Shown one piece after another: positions 7,122-16,194 of a stretch of 47,743 nucleotides of DNA. The notes below the pieces were generated by a model that saw only the letters and a list, made by a program, of their open reading frames with translations, was not told where the DNA came from and did not search any database. Both the position numbers and the translations under genes were made by a program. Location: contig CAAGAM010000247.1 of assembly GCA_900767815.1 (NCBI GenBank), positions 1 through 47,743 of the forward strand, in the 5' to 3' direction. The DNA comes from Clostridia bacterium. Lineage in GTDB: Bacteria; Bacillota; Clostridia; Christensenellales; Borkfalkiaceae. The stretch's first letter is position 1. Every line of letters starts with the position of its first letter.

Positions 7122-7883
7122 ATGAAGACGAACAAGAAGTTTTTATTGTTTATCGCACTCGGGCTTGCGATAATCGTCGTTGCGGGAGCTTACCTTAAGG
7201 CGAGCGGAAATTACGTCGTATACACTGCAAACACGAGCAAAAAGAAGTTGCCCGTTTACGGCGTAAAAAGGGACGACGACAGCCTTTCGATATCTTTCGA
7301 TTGCGCCTGGGGAGTTGAATATACCGACGGAATTTTAGACGCGCTCGATTTTTACGGCGTTAAAGCCACCTTTTTCGTGGTGCAGTTCTGGGCGGAGAAG
7401 TATCCCGATTATCTCAAAAAAATTTCCGAACGCGGGCATGAGATAGGAACTCATTCCAAAACTCATCCGAAGATGAGCAAGCTTTCGGAAAAGGCGATCG
7501 AGGAAGAGCTTACAAGCTCGGTGAAAGCTATCGAGGAGATTACGGGTAAAAAAGTAACTCTTTTCCGTCCGCCGTTCGGGGATTATAACGACAGGCTTAT
7601 AACCGTTGCCGAAAAGCTGGGGCTGAATACCGTTCAGTGGAGCGTCGATTCGTTGGACTGGAAGAATTTATCCGCCGAGGAAATCGCAACGAGGGTTATT
7701 AAAAAAGCAAAGTCGGGGTCGATAATTTTAATGCACAACAACGGCTTGCACACCCTCGAATCGCTTCCTTTGATCTTTGCGGCAACTCAGCAAAAAGGGC
7801 TTGTTTATCGACCTATAGGCGAACTTATTTACACCGATGACTATAAAATTCTGCCCGACGGCACGCAAATAAAAACGAATTGA
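7122..7883 (+). CDS. pdaB: Polysaccharide deacetylase (PdaB-like, sporulation type)
   Basis: The protein (253 residues) has an N-terminal membrane anchor (residues 7-24) and then a NodB-type deacetylase domain from about 53. Metal and catalytic residues are visible: Asp60 in SFDCAWG, the HxxxH pair His111/His115 in THSKTHP, the RPPFGDYN loop (149-156) and His205 in LMHNN. The FDxAWG form of the first motif, in place of FDDGP, is typical of the PdaB subfamily involved in spore cortex or cell-wall modification. It acts outside the membrane on N-acetylated glycans. A 72-bp gap separates it from the SSB-like gene on the same strand. No sporulation promoter was identified. Family certain, sporulation role inferred. 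Confidence 0.85.
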   Translation: MKTNKKFLLFIALGLAIIVVAGAYLKASGNYVVYTANTSKKKLPVYGVKRDDDSLSISFDCAWGVEYTDGILDALDFYGVKATFFVVQFWAEKYPDYLKKISERGHEIGTHSKTHPKMSKLSEKAIEEELTSSVKAIEEITGKKVTLFRPPFGDYNDRLITVAEKLGLNTVQWSVDSLDWKNLSAEEIATRVIKKAKSGSIILMHNNGLHTLESLPLIFAATQQKGLVYRPIGELIYTDDYKILPDGTQIKTN

Positions 7884-7955
7884 CGCGAGCTTTATGCAGA
7901 CGAAAAAACAAATTAAAAATCAAGCGAAGAACAAACATCGCTAAGGGAGAACAAA

Positions 7956-8648
7956 ATGATTGAAGAAAAACAGAACAACAAAGTATTTGTAAGCGGCGTA
8001 ATCGTAACCGAAGCAAAGTTTTCGCACGAGGTTTACGGCGAAGGGTTTTACGAAATGGAAGTGAACGTAAAACGGCTTTCTGGGCAATCGGATATACTTC
8101 CCGTAACCATTTCCGAGCGGCTTATCGAAAGCCATTCGCTCACGGTCGGTTCGCCGCTTTGCGCGATAGGGCAGTTCAGAAGCTACAACAAGCTTGTTGA
8201 CGGAAAGAGCAAACTCATGCTCACGGTTTTTATCCGCGAAATAGTCGGCGGCGAGGGCGCGAGGAACCCTAACAATATCGTCCTTTCGGGCTATATCTGT
8301 AAACCGCCCGTATACAGAACCACGCCCTTTTCGCGTGAAATTGCGGACGTATTGATTGCCGTGAACAGAGCGTACAATAAATCCGATTATATTCCGTGCA
8401 TTGCCTGGGGAAGAAACGCGCGTTTCGTAAAGAATCTGGACGTCGGCGAAAAAATCGCGATTTCGGGGAGAATTCAATCGCGCGAATACGTCAAGAAGTT
8501 TTCCGAAACGGAGAGCAAAACGCTCACGGCATACGAAGTTTCGATTTGCCGCTTAGCCGCTTACGACAACGCGGAAACCTTCGATATCGATCTTGAATTT
8601 TCATCCAACTTCATTCCGTCCGCGTCACCTCTTGCCGACTCGGTGTGA
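7956..8648 (+). CDS. SSB-like protein with two OB-fold segments
   Basis: The protein has 230 residues. The N-terminal half (about 8-100) and the second half (about 100-200) each look like an OB fold. The second is closest to single-stranded DNA-binding protein (NNIVLSGYICKPPVYRT, IPCIAWGRNARFV, GEKIAISGRIQSREY). Those are the SSB strand pattern in which WGRxA and GxxxxxxGRIQ are diagnostic. The acidic C-terminal tip of true SSB (DDDxPF) is absent; it ends SASPLADSV, so it is probably a paralogue rather than the housekeeping SSB. It starts after AAGGGAGAAC. It sits just before the CRISPR array but on the opposite strand, so a functional link is not implied. Confidence 0.75.
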   Translation: MIEEKQNNKVFVSGVIVTEAKFSHEVYGEGFYEMEVNVKRLSGQSDILPVTISERLIESHSLTVGSPLCAIGQFRSYNKLVDGKSKLMLTVFIREIVGGEGARNPNNIVLSGYICKPPVYRTTPFSREIADVLIAVNRAYNKSDYIPCIAWGRNARFVKNLDVGEKIAISGRIQSREYVKKFSETESKTLTAYEVSICRLAAYDNAETFDIDLEFSSNFIPSASPLADSV

Positions 8649-8723
8649 TTTATTTATTTATTTATTGTCACCGCATTGCAAAAAAATAATTGTTAACGGA
8701 TAATAAAACGTACAAAAAAGAGT

Positions 8724-8756
8724 AAGCGCCGAAGGGGGAAATCCCCTTCGGCGCTT
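8724..8756 (-). terminator. Terminator of the CRISPR array transcript
   Basis: A perfect 14-bp stem (AAGCGCCGAAGGGG with CCCCTTCGGCGCTT) has a 5-nt loop. On the minus strand it is followed by TACTCTTTTTT, so it is placed to end the pre-crRNA transcript. On the plus strand there is no T run. Confidence 0.7.
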
Positions 8757-8766
8757 CGATAACTCT

Positions 8767-8795
8767 GCCTATAAGTCGATTATCGGCTGTTTTTA
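8767..8795 (+). repeat. Loop-motif hairpin downstream of the SSB-like gene
   Basis: GCC and GGC enclose TATAAGTCGATTATC, and the hairpin is followed by TGTTTTT on the plus strand. It carries the full 18-nt form CTATAAGTCGATTATCGG (8769-8786). It lies between the SSB-like gene and the distal end of the CRISPR array. Confidence 0.6.
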
Positions 8796-8797
8796 CG

Positions 8798-8819
8798 TCA
8801 AATAACAAGGTTCTCAAAC
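8798..8819 (-). repeat. Degenerate CRISPR repeat remnant
   Basis: About 22 bp match the 3' part of the plus-strand repeat (AAATAACAAGG-TTCTCAAAC, with one substitution in the conserved part), while the rest has decayed. It is separated from the first recognisable repeat by 22 bp rather than 30. It is best read as the oldest, leader-distal end of the array after a small deletion. Confidence 0.65.
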
Positions 8820-8841
8820 AAATTGATTGGACTTTTATTTT

Positions 8842-10197
8842 GTTTAGGAGTGATACAAAATAACAAGGCTCTCAAACTGTGTAGTCATGTTATACCTCTC
8901 TAAGGCGGTTTAAGAGTGATACAAAATAACAAGGCTCTCAAACCAAAATAGGCGACCTTGCCGATTATATGGGGTTTAAGAGTGATACAAAATAACAAGG
9001 CTCTCAAACCGACGCTTACGGTTATAAACCCCGGTATCGGTTTAAGAGTGATACAAAATAACAAGGCTCTCAAACTCGAAATTTTATTAAGGGCGATATG
9101 CGCTTGTTTAAGAGTGATACAAAATAACAAGGCTCTCAAACAAATCGACTAAAGAAAAAGTTGTTAAGAAAGTTTAAGAGTGATACAAAATAACAAGGCT
9201 CTCAAACAGTAGGCGAAAAATGTAAATGGGTTGGCGAGTTTAAGAGTGATACAAAATAACAAGGCTCTCAAACCTGCGAGATAGCGTCGAGGATTTTCTG
9301 CGTGTTTAAGAGTGATACAAAATAACAAGGCACTCAAACATATGGCAATGGTTCTCGTCGGACAGAAACGTTTAAGAGTGATACAAAATAACAAGGCTCT
9401 CAAACGTGAATGCGTAATACACTACCGATAGGACTGTTTAAGAGTGATACAAAATAACAAGGCTCTCAAACATGCTGTTAATTCTTTTTTCAATGCTAAA
9501 TGTTTAAGAGTGATACAAAATAACAAGGCTCTCAAACCTGCGCGTTTTTTATTTCTCTTGTAATCGAGTTTAAGAGTGATACAAAATAACAAGGCTCTCA
9601 AACTGCTTCGGGTAATTCATTCGCATTTTCCTCGTTTAAGAGTGATACAAAATAACAAGGCTCTCAAACAAATATTGAAGGTTTAAAGCATTATGCGTTG
9701 TTTAAGAGTGATACAAAATAACAAGGCTCTCAAACCTTTAGCGGAATGTTACTATAAAGTAATGGGTTTAAGAGTGATACAAAATAACAAGGCTCTCAAA
9801 CAAGAGTTAAAACCGAACGCGTAACACGGTAGTTTAAGAGTGATACAAAATAACAAGGCTCTCAAACCAGCGGCAAGCTCATTCCGATATATTTAAAGTT
9901 TAAGAGTGATACAAAATAACAAGGCTCTCAAACAACTCTTTTTGTTTATTAGCGCGATAATGTGTTTAAGAGTGATACAAAATAACAAGGCTCTCAAACA
10001 GATGTCTTTTTTTCTGCGAGGCAACGCGCGTTTAAGAGTGATACAAAATAACAAGGCTCTCAAACTCGTGTCCGATGAGTTTACAAAACAGTTGTGTTTA
10101 AGAGTGATACAAAATAACAAGGCTCTCAAACATATAATAACGGCATTTCTTTTTTATTTTTGTTTAAGAGTGATACAAAATAACAAGGCTCTCAAAC
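8842..10197 (-). CRISPR. Type II-A CRISPR array, 21 repeats and 20 spacers
   Basis: The 36-bp repeat begins GTTTAAGAGTGATAC and ends AAGGCTCTCAAAC on the plus strand. It recurs at an exact 66-bp period from 8842 to 10162, so all 20 spacers are 30 bp. The transcribed (crRNA) strand is the minus strand, where the repeat begins GTTTGAGAGCCTTG, because only that orientation pairs with the tracrRNA. Repeats are nearly identical. The leader-distal one (8842-8877) has A-to-G at position 7, and the one at 9304-9339 has one change (GGCACTC). Spacer targets cannot be identified without a search. Open frames that read through the array are artefacts of the 66-bp period. Confidence 0.99.
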
Positions 10198-10204
10198 CTC
10201 AAAT
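10198..10204 (-). promoter_or_regulatory. Leader-anchoring sequence ATTTGAG
   Basis: On the minus strand the seven bases directly before the first repeat read ATTTGAG. From established work on streptococcal type II-A systems, this motif at the leader-repeat junction directs new spacers to the leader end. Its presence marks 10197 as the growing end of the array. Confidence 0.85.
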
Positions 10205-10252
10205 AAGGCTGAAAGCCGCACGCCGCCGCGCGGTTAGTTGTATCTTGGCAAT

Positions 10253-10281
10253 ATTATAGCACTTTTAAGAAAAATTCTCAA
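10253..10281 (-). promoter_or_regulatory. CRISPR array (pre-crRNA) promoter
   Basis: On the minus strand TTGAGA (10276-10281), a 17-bp spacer and a perfect TATAAT (10253-10258) lie at the csn2 stop codon; the -35 box is inside the last csn2 codons. Transcription would start near 10246, about 49 nt before the first repeat. The array can therefore be transcribed independently of the cas operon. Confidence 0.8.
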
Positions 10282-10951
10282 CTATTTCGCATAGATCGTC
10301 GGTTATTATTATCGCTTTTTCTTCGGTAAGGAAACTTCTTTTTTTTGAACTTTCAATTAAAAATAAAGCAATTTTATGCAGTGCGCAATGCTTATAAAGC
10401 TTTTGAAGCTCGTCGTCCGACAATACGCTTTTTATATCGACAAAAACAAAAAACGAAATGTTTTTAAGCGACGTGAAAATATTGATAAAGCAAATTATTT
10501 TTTCTAAAAGCGAATTGTATACCGCGGAAGGTTTTACGGAACAGGTTTTTAGTAAGCTTTCGATTGTTAGTTCATCGAAATCGAGCGAAAAATCTACCGT
10601 AGAGCATAAATCGGAGAGAAAATTGCAAATTTTTGCGTTTATCAAATTAAAATCCGCCTGAAACGAACCTTCGAGAAAGTTGCTTTGCAAACGTTTATAT
10701 AAAAGATTGATTATTTTTTTATCGGCAAAATCGAACCCGAAAGTGTTTGTCAAAATCTCTCCGTGTTTCGACGGGGAAATTTGTTCGTCGCCTTTCCAGA
10801 ACGTAAACCCGGATTCCTCGTCCGAAAAAGCGTTTATAAGAGATGATACCGCTCTGTAAAATTCCGAAGGATTTTCCTCAACCAGAACGACGGGATTTCC
10901 GGGCGTTAATTCTATGGGTGTTTCTATATTTGCATTGGCAACAGTTATCAT
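10265..10951 (-). CDS. csn2: Type II-A CRISPR adaptation protein Csn2
   Basis: The protein has 228 residues, within the short Csn2 group. Family marks are the N-terminal beta region IELTPGNPVVLVEENPSEFY and the helical core, followed by FFVFVDIKSVLSDDEL and the C-terminal strand AIIITDDL. Csn2 forms a ring tetramer that slides on DNA ends and works with Cas1, Cas2 and Cas9 during spacer acquisition. Its presence defines subtype II-A. The ATG overlaps the cas2 stop by 4 bp. The array promoter -35 box is embedded in its last codons, so the array follows at once. Confidence 0.9.
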   Translation of the reverse strand: MITVANANIETPIELTPGNPVVLVEENPSEFYRAVSSLINAFSDEESGFTFWKGDEQISPSKHGEILTNTFGFDFADKKIINLLYKRLQSNFLEGSFQADFNLINAKICNFLSDLCSTVDFSLDFDELTIESLLKTCSVKPSAVYNSLLEKIICFINIFTSLKNISFFVFVDIKSVLSDDELQKLYKHCALHKIALFLIESSKKRSFLTEEKAIIITDDLCEIVENFS

Positions 10952-11268
10952 ACTTCTATAAGCCTCTCCATGCTTTCTTCGATGACGCTTTGTTTCTCGC
11001 CTATGAGATATTCTATCCTCGAAAATTGGTTTTCGGTCACTTCTAAAAGTTCTATTATCCCTGCGGGTGGGAGATTCTTTGAAATTTTAGCTTTAACCGC
11101 CGCGCTCGTCACGTTGTTTATAACGAGTTTGGAGTAAACCGATTTTTGCATCATGATAAACCCGTTTTTTATCAAAAATTTATGAAAACGGGTGTAATCG
11201 AGCCTGTTTTTAGACGTTTCCGTCGGTAAATCGAAAAATAATAGCAATCGCATAAATTTATAGTTCAT
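10948..11268 (-). CDS. cas2: CRISPR adaptation endoribonuclease-fold protein Cas2
   Basis: The protein has 106 residues from the first ATG. The ferredoxin-like Cas2 core is plain: MRLLLFFDLPTETSKNRLDY, then FHKFLIKNGFIMMQKSVYSKL. Asp13 in FFDLP is the conserved metal-site acidic residue. Most Cas2 proteins begin at MRLLLFFDLP, so the true start may be Met6 (ATG at 11253), giving 101 residues; neither ATG has a strong ribosome-binding site, which suggests coupling to cas1 (11-bp overlap). Cas2 is the structural centre of the Cas1-Cas2 integrase. Confidence 0.92.
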   Translation of the reverse strand: MNYKFMRLLLFFDLPTETSKNRLDYTRFHKFLIKNGFIMMQKSVYSKLVINNVTSAAVKAKISKNLPPAGIIELLEVTENQFSRIEYLIGEKQSVIEESMERLIEV

Positions 11269-12127
11269 ATGACGGGAAAATTATGAGCGAGGGGTCGCTT
11301 GTTTCCAAAGCGTTTAAAACGCTTCGGACGTAGGTTCGCACGGCAAGGTCTAACGTGGTGGTTTTTCCGTCTATCGAGATTTGAAAGTTAAGTATATCCG
11401 CCATTTTTCGCTTAAATTCCTTGTCGCCTTCGGGAAGAGAAAAAGCAACCTCGTCTACAATAGTTCTGAAAGGTTCCATAAGGTCGGACGATAAATTGAA
11501 TTGATTGAATTCGTTGTCGTGCCATATGCCGAACTGCGTTAAATATCCGCTTGCAACGATTTCGCGGTTGAAACACGAAAGCAAAACCGCGTAGCCGTAA
11601 TTGAGGCAACCGTTTAAAAATCCGCCGTCTCTTCGGGAAACGCCGCATGGCATCAGACAATTGAAATAAACTTTTGCCGAATGCCCCTCGCGGTTGGTGG
11701 TGTCGCCCGGAAGAATATCTGGGATATAACTCCCGATAAGCTCTGCTTCGGCGACAAACCCTCGTTTTTGCAGATAATTCTTCTGATTGTTTATCTTTTG
11801 CGCGATAATAAGTCTCCAGATTTCGTCTTTCGTTTCATCTCGCCATTGCATCTGGATTTTATAACGTTTAGAAGTATTATGCGCGCCGTAATAAGGAACA
11901 AGTTCGGAGCAAGGGTTAAATTTTTCATCGCAAAAAATAACCTTTACGCCCGAGCGGATAAGCTCGCTTAAGAGCGCGGCGGTGAGCGACACCGCCGTGC
12001 TTTGTACGATAAGCGTATTTATTTCGTCTATGAAAAAACGTCTTTCGTTTTCTCCTCTCACGATCATGAAATTCAACCTGAATTCGAGCTTTGCCCGAGA
12101 ATTAACAATCACCGTCCTGAACCCCAT
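11258..12127 (-). CDS. cas1: CRISPR integrase Cas1
   Basis: The protein has 289 residues, typical for type II Cas1. The integrase metal ligands are all visible: Glu147 in NREGHSAK, His203 in GIWHDNEF and Glu218 in LSSDLMEPFR. The N-terminal beta domain (1-85) ends with ELVPYYGAHNTS, as in other II-A Cas1. Cas1 inserts new spacers at the leader end with Cas2. It starts 17 bp after the cas9 stop, preceded by AGAGGG, and it overlaps cas2 by 11 bp. Nothing indicates loss of function. Confidence 0.96.
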   Translation of the reverse strand: MGFRTVIVNSRAKLEFRLNFMIVRGENERRFFIDEINTLIVQSTAVSLTAALLSELIRSGVKVIFCDEKFNPCSELVPYYGAHNTSKRYKIQMQWRDETKDEIWRLIIAQKINNQKNYLQKRGFVAEAELIGSYIPDILPGDTTNREGHSAKVYFNCLMPCGVSRRDGGFLNGCLNYGYAVLLSCFNREIVASGYLTQFGIWHDNEFNQFNLSSDLMEPFRTIVDEVAFSLPEGDKEFKRKMADILNFQISIDGKTTTLDLAVRTYVRSVLNALETSDPSLIIFPSYEL

Positions 12128-12144
12128 ATCATACCCTCTTTACG

Positions 12145-15100
12145 TCACACTTTTTTTATTCTTTCCGTAAGCCCTGCGGGCGATTTGCAGATTATTTTAA
12201 TGTCTGCTTTTGAAACATCTTTGTTAAAAAGGATGCATCCGCTACGACCACTTCCGCCTATAAGGACAATATCCGCGGTTTCGGCATTGCACTTAAAGAA
12301 TTTTAATATCTGCAAAAGCACAGTGCATTGATCTGCAACGGACAAGTTTGCAAATTTTTCTTCGCCGCCTTCAAGATTTTTTCTGAACGTTGAAAACGGA
12401 GATAATCCTTGGTAGCTCGGTTTTGATAATTTATTTTTTAGTGTGTCGTAAAGCTCGATATTCGAGTGTTTGTTTATCGTAAGTTTAACGTCTTTGTTTC
12501 GGTTGGTTTTGATTATGTATTCGCCGTTTTCTTCCGATATCGTTTCGTTTTTCGCCATTTCGACGAGCTTTGAAAGTTGATTTACGTATTCGTCTGTCTT
12601 GTTATCGGTGAAAAGTTCGTTTGCGTTATGGGCAATAATATAATCGCCTGTTATGCCTGCAATGTATACAGGTGTTCCGTTATATGAAACAAGTTGGCGG
12701 ACTTTCAGTTTCGGGATGAGAATAGTCGGCTCGGTGAGGTAGGTTTTGAAGTAATCGAGCAGTGCGTCGGGATTCGTCCTTTGCCGATATGCCGTGAGGA
12801 CGGGAACTGCTTCGATTGTTTTTATCGTTTGCCCCTTCTTGCCTTTCGATTGAACAATTGCGAAATATGACGTTTTCTGCGATTTATATCCGCCGTATTT
12901 CTCTACGTCGGCAAGCGCACCGCTGCCTTTTCTCGGCGCGGTTATGCCGGGGTCGCCTTTCGGGTATACCGTCTGATCGTAAAACATGCCGTTATAACAA
13001 AACGCATATTGCGAAACTGCCATGGTGTGTTTTTTGAACGTCGATTTGACGAGTTGCAACGAATTTTCGTCCCATGCGCCTTTAACGTTGCGGGTGAACA
13101 TCGTTTTCAGGTTGTTTTCGCGCCAGCCGTCGTCTTTCTTGTAGAACATAGCCATAGGCGTGGAGAAACAAGTGTGGTAAACGTTGCCGACAACGATATT
13201 AAGGTAAGCGTCGCGCGCGTGGTGCAGATTGTTTGTTTCGCGGCACTTATAAAGACCGAATTTATTTTTGAAATCGACAACGTTTTTGGCTTTGCTGTAA
13301 ACGATTTGCGACGTCGGATATTTTTTCTGCAAAAGTTCGGCAACCGCTTTCGCCGTCTGGTCGGTGATCACTTTCTGGCGGTTGATGAAATCTTCATAGT
13401 CGCCTTCGCCGAGAGGTTCGGTGCGCATAAGTCTGTCAAAAGTCTTTTTGCTTATCAGCTCTTTTTCGTGAAGAAGTTTCCAGAGTTTTACCTGTCTGAA
13501 TTCGGCAGGTACGGGATAAATATCCGTCTTCTTTGCGTTGCATGTTCTGCGCACAAGAACTTTGTTATCGATGCTGTCGTCTTTGGTGTAAGACCTCGGC
13601 AAGATATGATCTACGTCGTACATGTCCGTATTGAGTGCGGACAAATCGATTTGCATTCCCGAATACATGCACTTGCCGAGCTGGCGGAAGTAGAGATACA
13701 GCCTCTCCTGCCGAAGCTTCATATCGGTTATTTCGTCGCTGTTAAGCTCGGCTATTATGTCCTGAAATTCCGCGTCTTTTATCGCTTTGAACTTATCCGA
13801 AAGTTGCTTTTTTCTGGAAAGTTTTTTGCCCGCTTCGCCTTTCGTTTCGTCCGTGCGGGTGAATTCGATAAAAATTCTGTCGGGAACTTTGCCTACGGCG
13901 TTGATATATTCGTCCGCCATAATAAGCGATTGCCAAATTCCGCGGCGAACCGCCGGGGAAACGTAAAGCTCTTCGATGTCTTTATAACCGATTTCGTCCG
14001 ATTCTTCGCCGTTTTCGGCTTTTATGAGTTCGGCAAAGTTATATCTTTCGTTTGCGAGAATTTCATTGAGATTCTGATTGGTTTCGTATAAAATATCGGT
14101 TATCGAAAGGAGTTCGCCCGTTTCTTTATCCGCGGCTTTAAGCCCTGTGAGAAGTTTTTCCGAGAGCCTTCCGAAATCCTTGAATACAAGCCCTTTTAAA
14201 GCCTTGACGTTGTTTTTTATTTCGGGGATTTTGCCGAAGTGCTTCAAAATAAGGTCTTCCACGATTTTTTTATCGGTGTTTAACGTGTGCCAAAGGATTA
14301 TTTTTTCCAAAATTTCCGCATTTTCGGGCTTGTCCGCAAAATCTCCGAGTATGTTTTTGAACGTTATATAAGACGACATCGAAGCGTTCAGTTCGCCGTC
14401 CTTGCCTGTTAACGTGATTGCGCGCGCCTCTTCCGGGGAAACTTCGCCCGAGCGGACGAGAAGATCGATAATTTTCTTGTCCGAAACTTTATTGTATTTA
14501 AGAAACAGCTCGTTGAAAATTTTCTGTTTGAGTTCGACGGACGGAAGAGGACAGTCGTTTATTTTCAGTTTGTTGAGCTGATTTAAAACGTTATATTTTT
14601 GATAAATCATCGAGCATTTCGGCAGCACGTCTTCCGCATGCAGAATGCTGCAATGGTTTGTCATGCGGCGCATGAATTCCTCATTGCTCGCAGCTTTGTC
14701 TATAACGTCGTCAAAATTCCACGGCGTAACTTTCTCGTCCGTTTTTCTCACCGCCCAGCTGTTTTCGCCTGCAAGCGGACCTACGAAATATGGAACTCTG
14801 AACAAGAACAGTTTGCGAAGTTTTTTCGCCATATCCGTCGTTTCGGGGTGATTTTTTGCCATGTTGTCGGCGATTTTAACAAGTTCGTCCTCGTTTACCT
14901 GATGAGGGAACAGTCCGTTATCCGAATGAAGAATTTTTGGAAGGAAAGATCCGTTTTCAAGCTCCGATAAAATAAGGTTTTGCGTTTCTTTATCTTTTGC
15001 GTCGATTGCGGCTATCGTCTTTTTAAGGTATTGTCTGAATTCTTCGTAACCGCACGTTTTAACTTTCTTTTTGTCTCCGCCTTTCTTCGTGTATCCCACG

Positions 15101-16146
15101 TAATTGACGTAGTTAGCCTTTTCGCTCGTGCTTTTGAATACTTTTCCGTAAATTTCGCCCGATTCGGCTCTTAAAAAATCTTTCAGAAGTTTAAGATCGC
15201 TTTTATGCTTTTCGTAAACGGCAATCATCGCCGAGGAGATGTCGGGCTTGCCGACAAGCAGTTTTTCAAACGTAACAAAGCTGTAAATCGCGCGGAGAGC
15301 TTCGGGCAGAGCGAAATTATCGCCGTAGGTCTGCCGCATGGCGTCGAAAGTTTCGTCGGTTAATTCTTTAAACGAAAACGATTTCTCCTCTTTGAAAGAT
15401 TCGCCGAAAAGCACCGACGGGGAGATTTTTGCGCCGCACATGCCCTTGATGATCTCTTTTTCGAGTTTGCTTTCCGCACCGAACAGCTTTTCGAGTTCCT
15501 GCTCTTTATCGCGAATGTTTTTCTTCGGATCGAGCAGTATTTCTTTGGCTTTTTCGGCTGAGGTTGCGGCGAATTCGGGTGCTTCGTCGTCTCCGTAAAC
15601 GTTTTTCAGCGTATCGTTCAACGCCGTAAACAAACGATTTATGTTCCGTATGTCGTTCATGCTTCCTTCAAAAAGAAAGTGTCCGCGATATTTTATGATG
15701 TGATGAAGCGCAAGATAATATAACCTCAAATCATAATCGCCGCCGTCAATCAAAACCTTTCGCAGGTGATAAATCGTCGGGAACTGCCCGTGAAAAGTTT
15801 TGTCGTCAAGCGCAGGGTCGTTAAAAAGATTGTTTTTATCGCCGAAAAGCGCTCCGTCTTTGTCCTCGGGCAGAAACTGGCTGTTGTTAAGTCGAATAAA
15901 GAAAGTTTTATCGTCTATAAACGGAGCAAAAAGTTCCTGCAAAAGCGCGAGCCGATATTTCCGTCGTTGCAATCTTCTTCTCGAAGTTCTGTAAGTTCTG
16001 CGCTCGAGCGCCGTCTTGCTTTCGTCAAATAAACGCACCGACCAGCAATCCTTACCCTTTGCGCGGAGAAGTTTATAGTTTTCGTCCGTGCATGCCATTC
16101 CCACCGAGTTTGTCCCGATGTCCATCCCTAAATAAAATTTTTCCAT
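12145..16146 (-). CDS. cas9: CRISPR-associated endonuclease Cas9 (type II-A)
   Basis: The protein has 1333 residues from the ATG at 16146, which begins MEKFYLGMDIGTNSVGMA; a longer in-frame extension upstream runs through the tracrRNA gene and is not real. The nuclease residues are present at nearly the same spacing as in S. pyogenes Cas9: Asp9 (RuvC-I), Glu761 in RIFIEFTR (RuvC-II), Asp846/His847 in YDVDHILPRSY (HNH), and His976 and Asp979 in LHHARDAYLN (RuvC-III). The arginine-rich bridge helix is at 49-72 (RRTYRTSRRRLQRRKYRL). The C-terminus has the II-A signature LIGGSGRSG before the PAM-interacting end. With tracrRNA and crRNA it cleaves invading DNA and takes part in spacer selection. 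PAM not predictable here. Confidence 0.98.
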   Translation of the reverse strand: MEKFYLGMDIGTNSVGMACTDENYKLLRAKGKDCWSVRLFDESKTALERRTYRTSRRRLQRRKYRLALLQELFAPFIDDKTFFIRLNNSQFLPEDKDGALFGDKNNLFNDPALDDKTFHGQFPTIYHLRKVLIDGGDYDLRLYYLALHHIIKYRGHFLFEGSMNDIRNINRLFTALNDTLKNVYGDDEAPEFAATSAEKAKEILLDPKKNIRDKEQELEKLFGAESKLEKEIIKGMCGAKISPSVLFGESFKEEKSFSFKELTDETFDAMRQTYGDNFALPEALRAIYSFVTFEKLLVGKPDISSAMIAVYEKHKSDLKLLKDFLRAESGEIYGKVFKSTSEKANYVNYVGYTKKGGDKKKVKTCGYEEFRQYLKKTIAAIDAKDKETQNLILSELENGSFLPKILHSDNGLFPHQVNEDELVKIADNMAKNHPETTDMAKKLRKLFLFRVPYFVGPLAGENSWAVRKTDEKVTPWNFDDVIDKAASNEEFMRRMTNHCSILHAEDVLPKCSMIYQKYNVLNQLNKLKINDCPLPSVELKQKIFNELFLKYNKVSDKKIIDLLVRSGEVSPEEARAITLTGKDGELNASMSSYITFKNILGDFADKPENAEILEKIILWHTLNTDKKIVEDLILKHFGKIPEIKNNVKALKGLVFKDFGRLSEKLLTGLKAADKETGELLSITDILYETNQNLNEILANERYNFAELIKAENGEESDEIGYKDIEELYVSPAVRRGIWQSLIMADEYINAVGKVPDRIFIEFTRTDETKGEAGKKLSRKKQLSDKFKAIKDAEFQDIIAELNSDEITDMKLRQERLYLYFRQLGKCMYSGMQIDLSALNTDMYDVDHILPRSYTKDDSIDNKVLVRRTCNAKKTDIYPVPAEFRQVKLWKLLHEKELISKKTFDRLMRTEPLGEGDYEDFINRQKVITDQTAKAVAELLQKKYPTSQIVYSKAKNVVDFKNKFGLYKCRETNNLHHARDAYLNIVVGNVYHTCFSTPMAMFYKKDDGWRENNLKTMFTRNVKGAWDENSLQLVKSTFKKHTMAVSQYAFCYNGMFYDQTVYPKGDPGITAPRKGSGALADVEKYGGYKSQKTSYFAIVQSKGKKGQTIKTIEAVPVLTAYRQRTNPDALLDYFKTYLTEPTILIPKLKVRQLVSYNGTPVYIAGITGDYIIAHNANELFTDNKTDEYVNQLSKLVEMAKNETISEENGEYIIKTNRNKDVKLTINKHSNIELYDTLKNKLSKPSYQGLSPFSTFRKNLEGGEEKFANLSVADQCTVLLQILKFFKCNAETADIVLIGGSGRSGCILFNKDVSKADIKIICKSPAGLTERIKKV

Positions 16147-16159
16147 AGTCGTTTTTCCC

Positions 16160-16188
16160 TTGACTTTTATTTTTTTATGTGGTAGTAT
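16160..16188 (+). promoter_or_regulatory. tracrRNA promoter
   Basis: TTGACT (16160-16165), a 17-bp spacer and TAGTAT (16183-16188) point away from cas9. The predicted start (about 16195) coincides with the first base of the anti-repeat. The -35 box lies only 14 bp from the cas9 ATG. Confidence 0.75.
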
Positions 16189-16194
16189 ATATTT

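Noticed and set aside
8842..10197. Self-targeting spacers against this window
   Set aside because: By eye no spacer matches a gene in the window; a proper search is needed to say more.
8900..10259. Open frames with repeating LRALLFCITLK or LRVIQNNKALK
   Set aside because: They are translations of CRISPR repeats; 66 bp is divisible by three, so frames stay open through the array.
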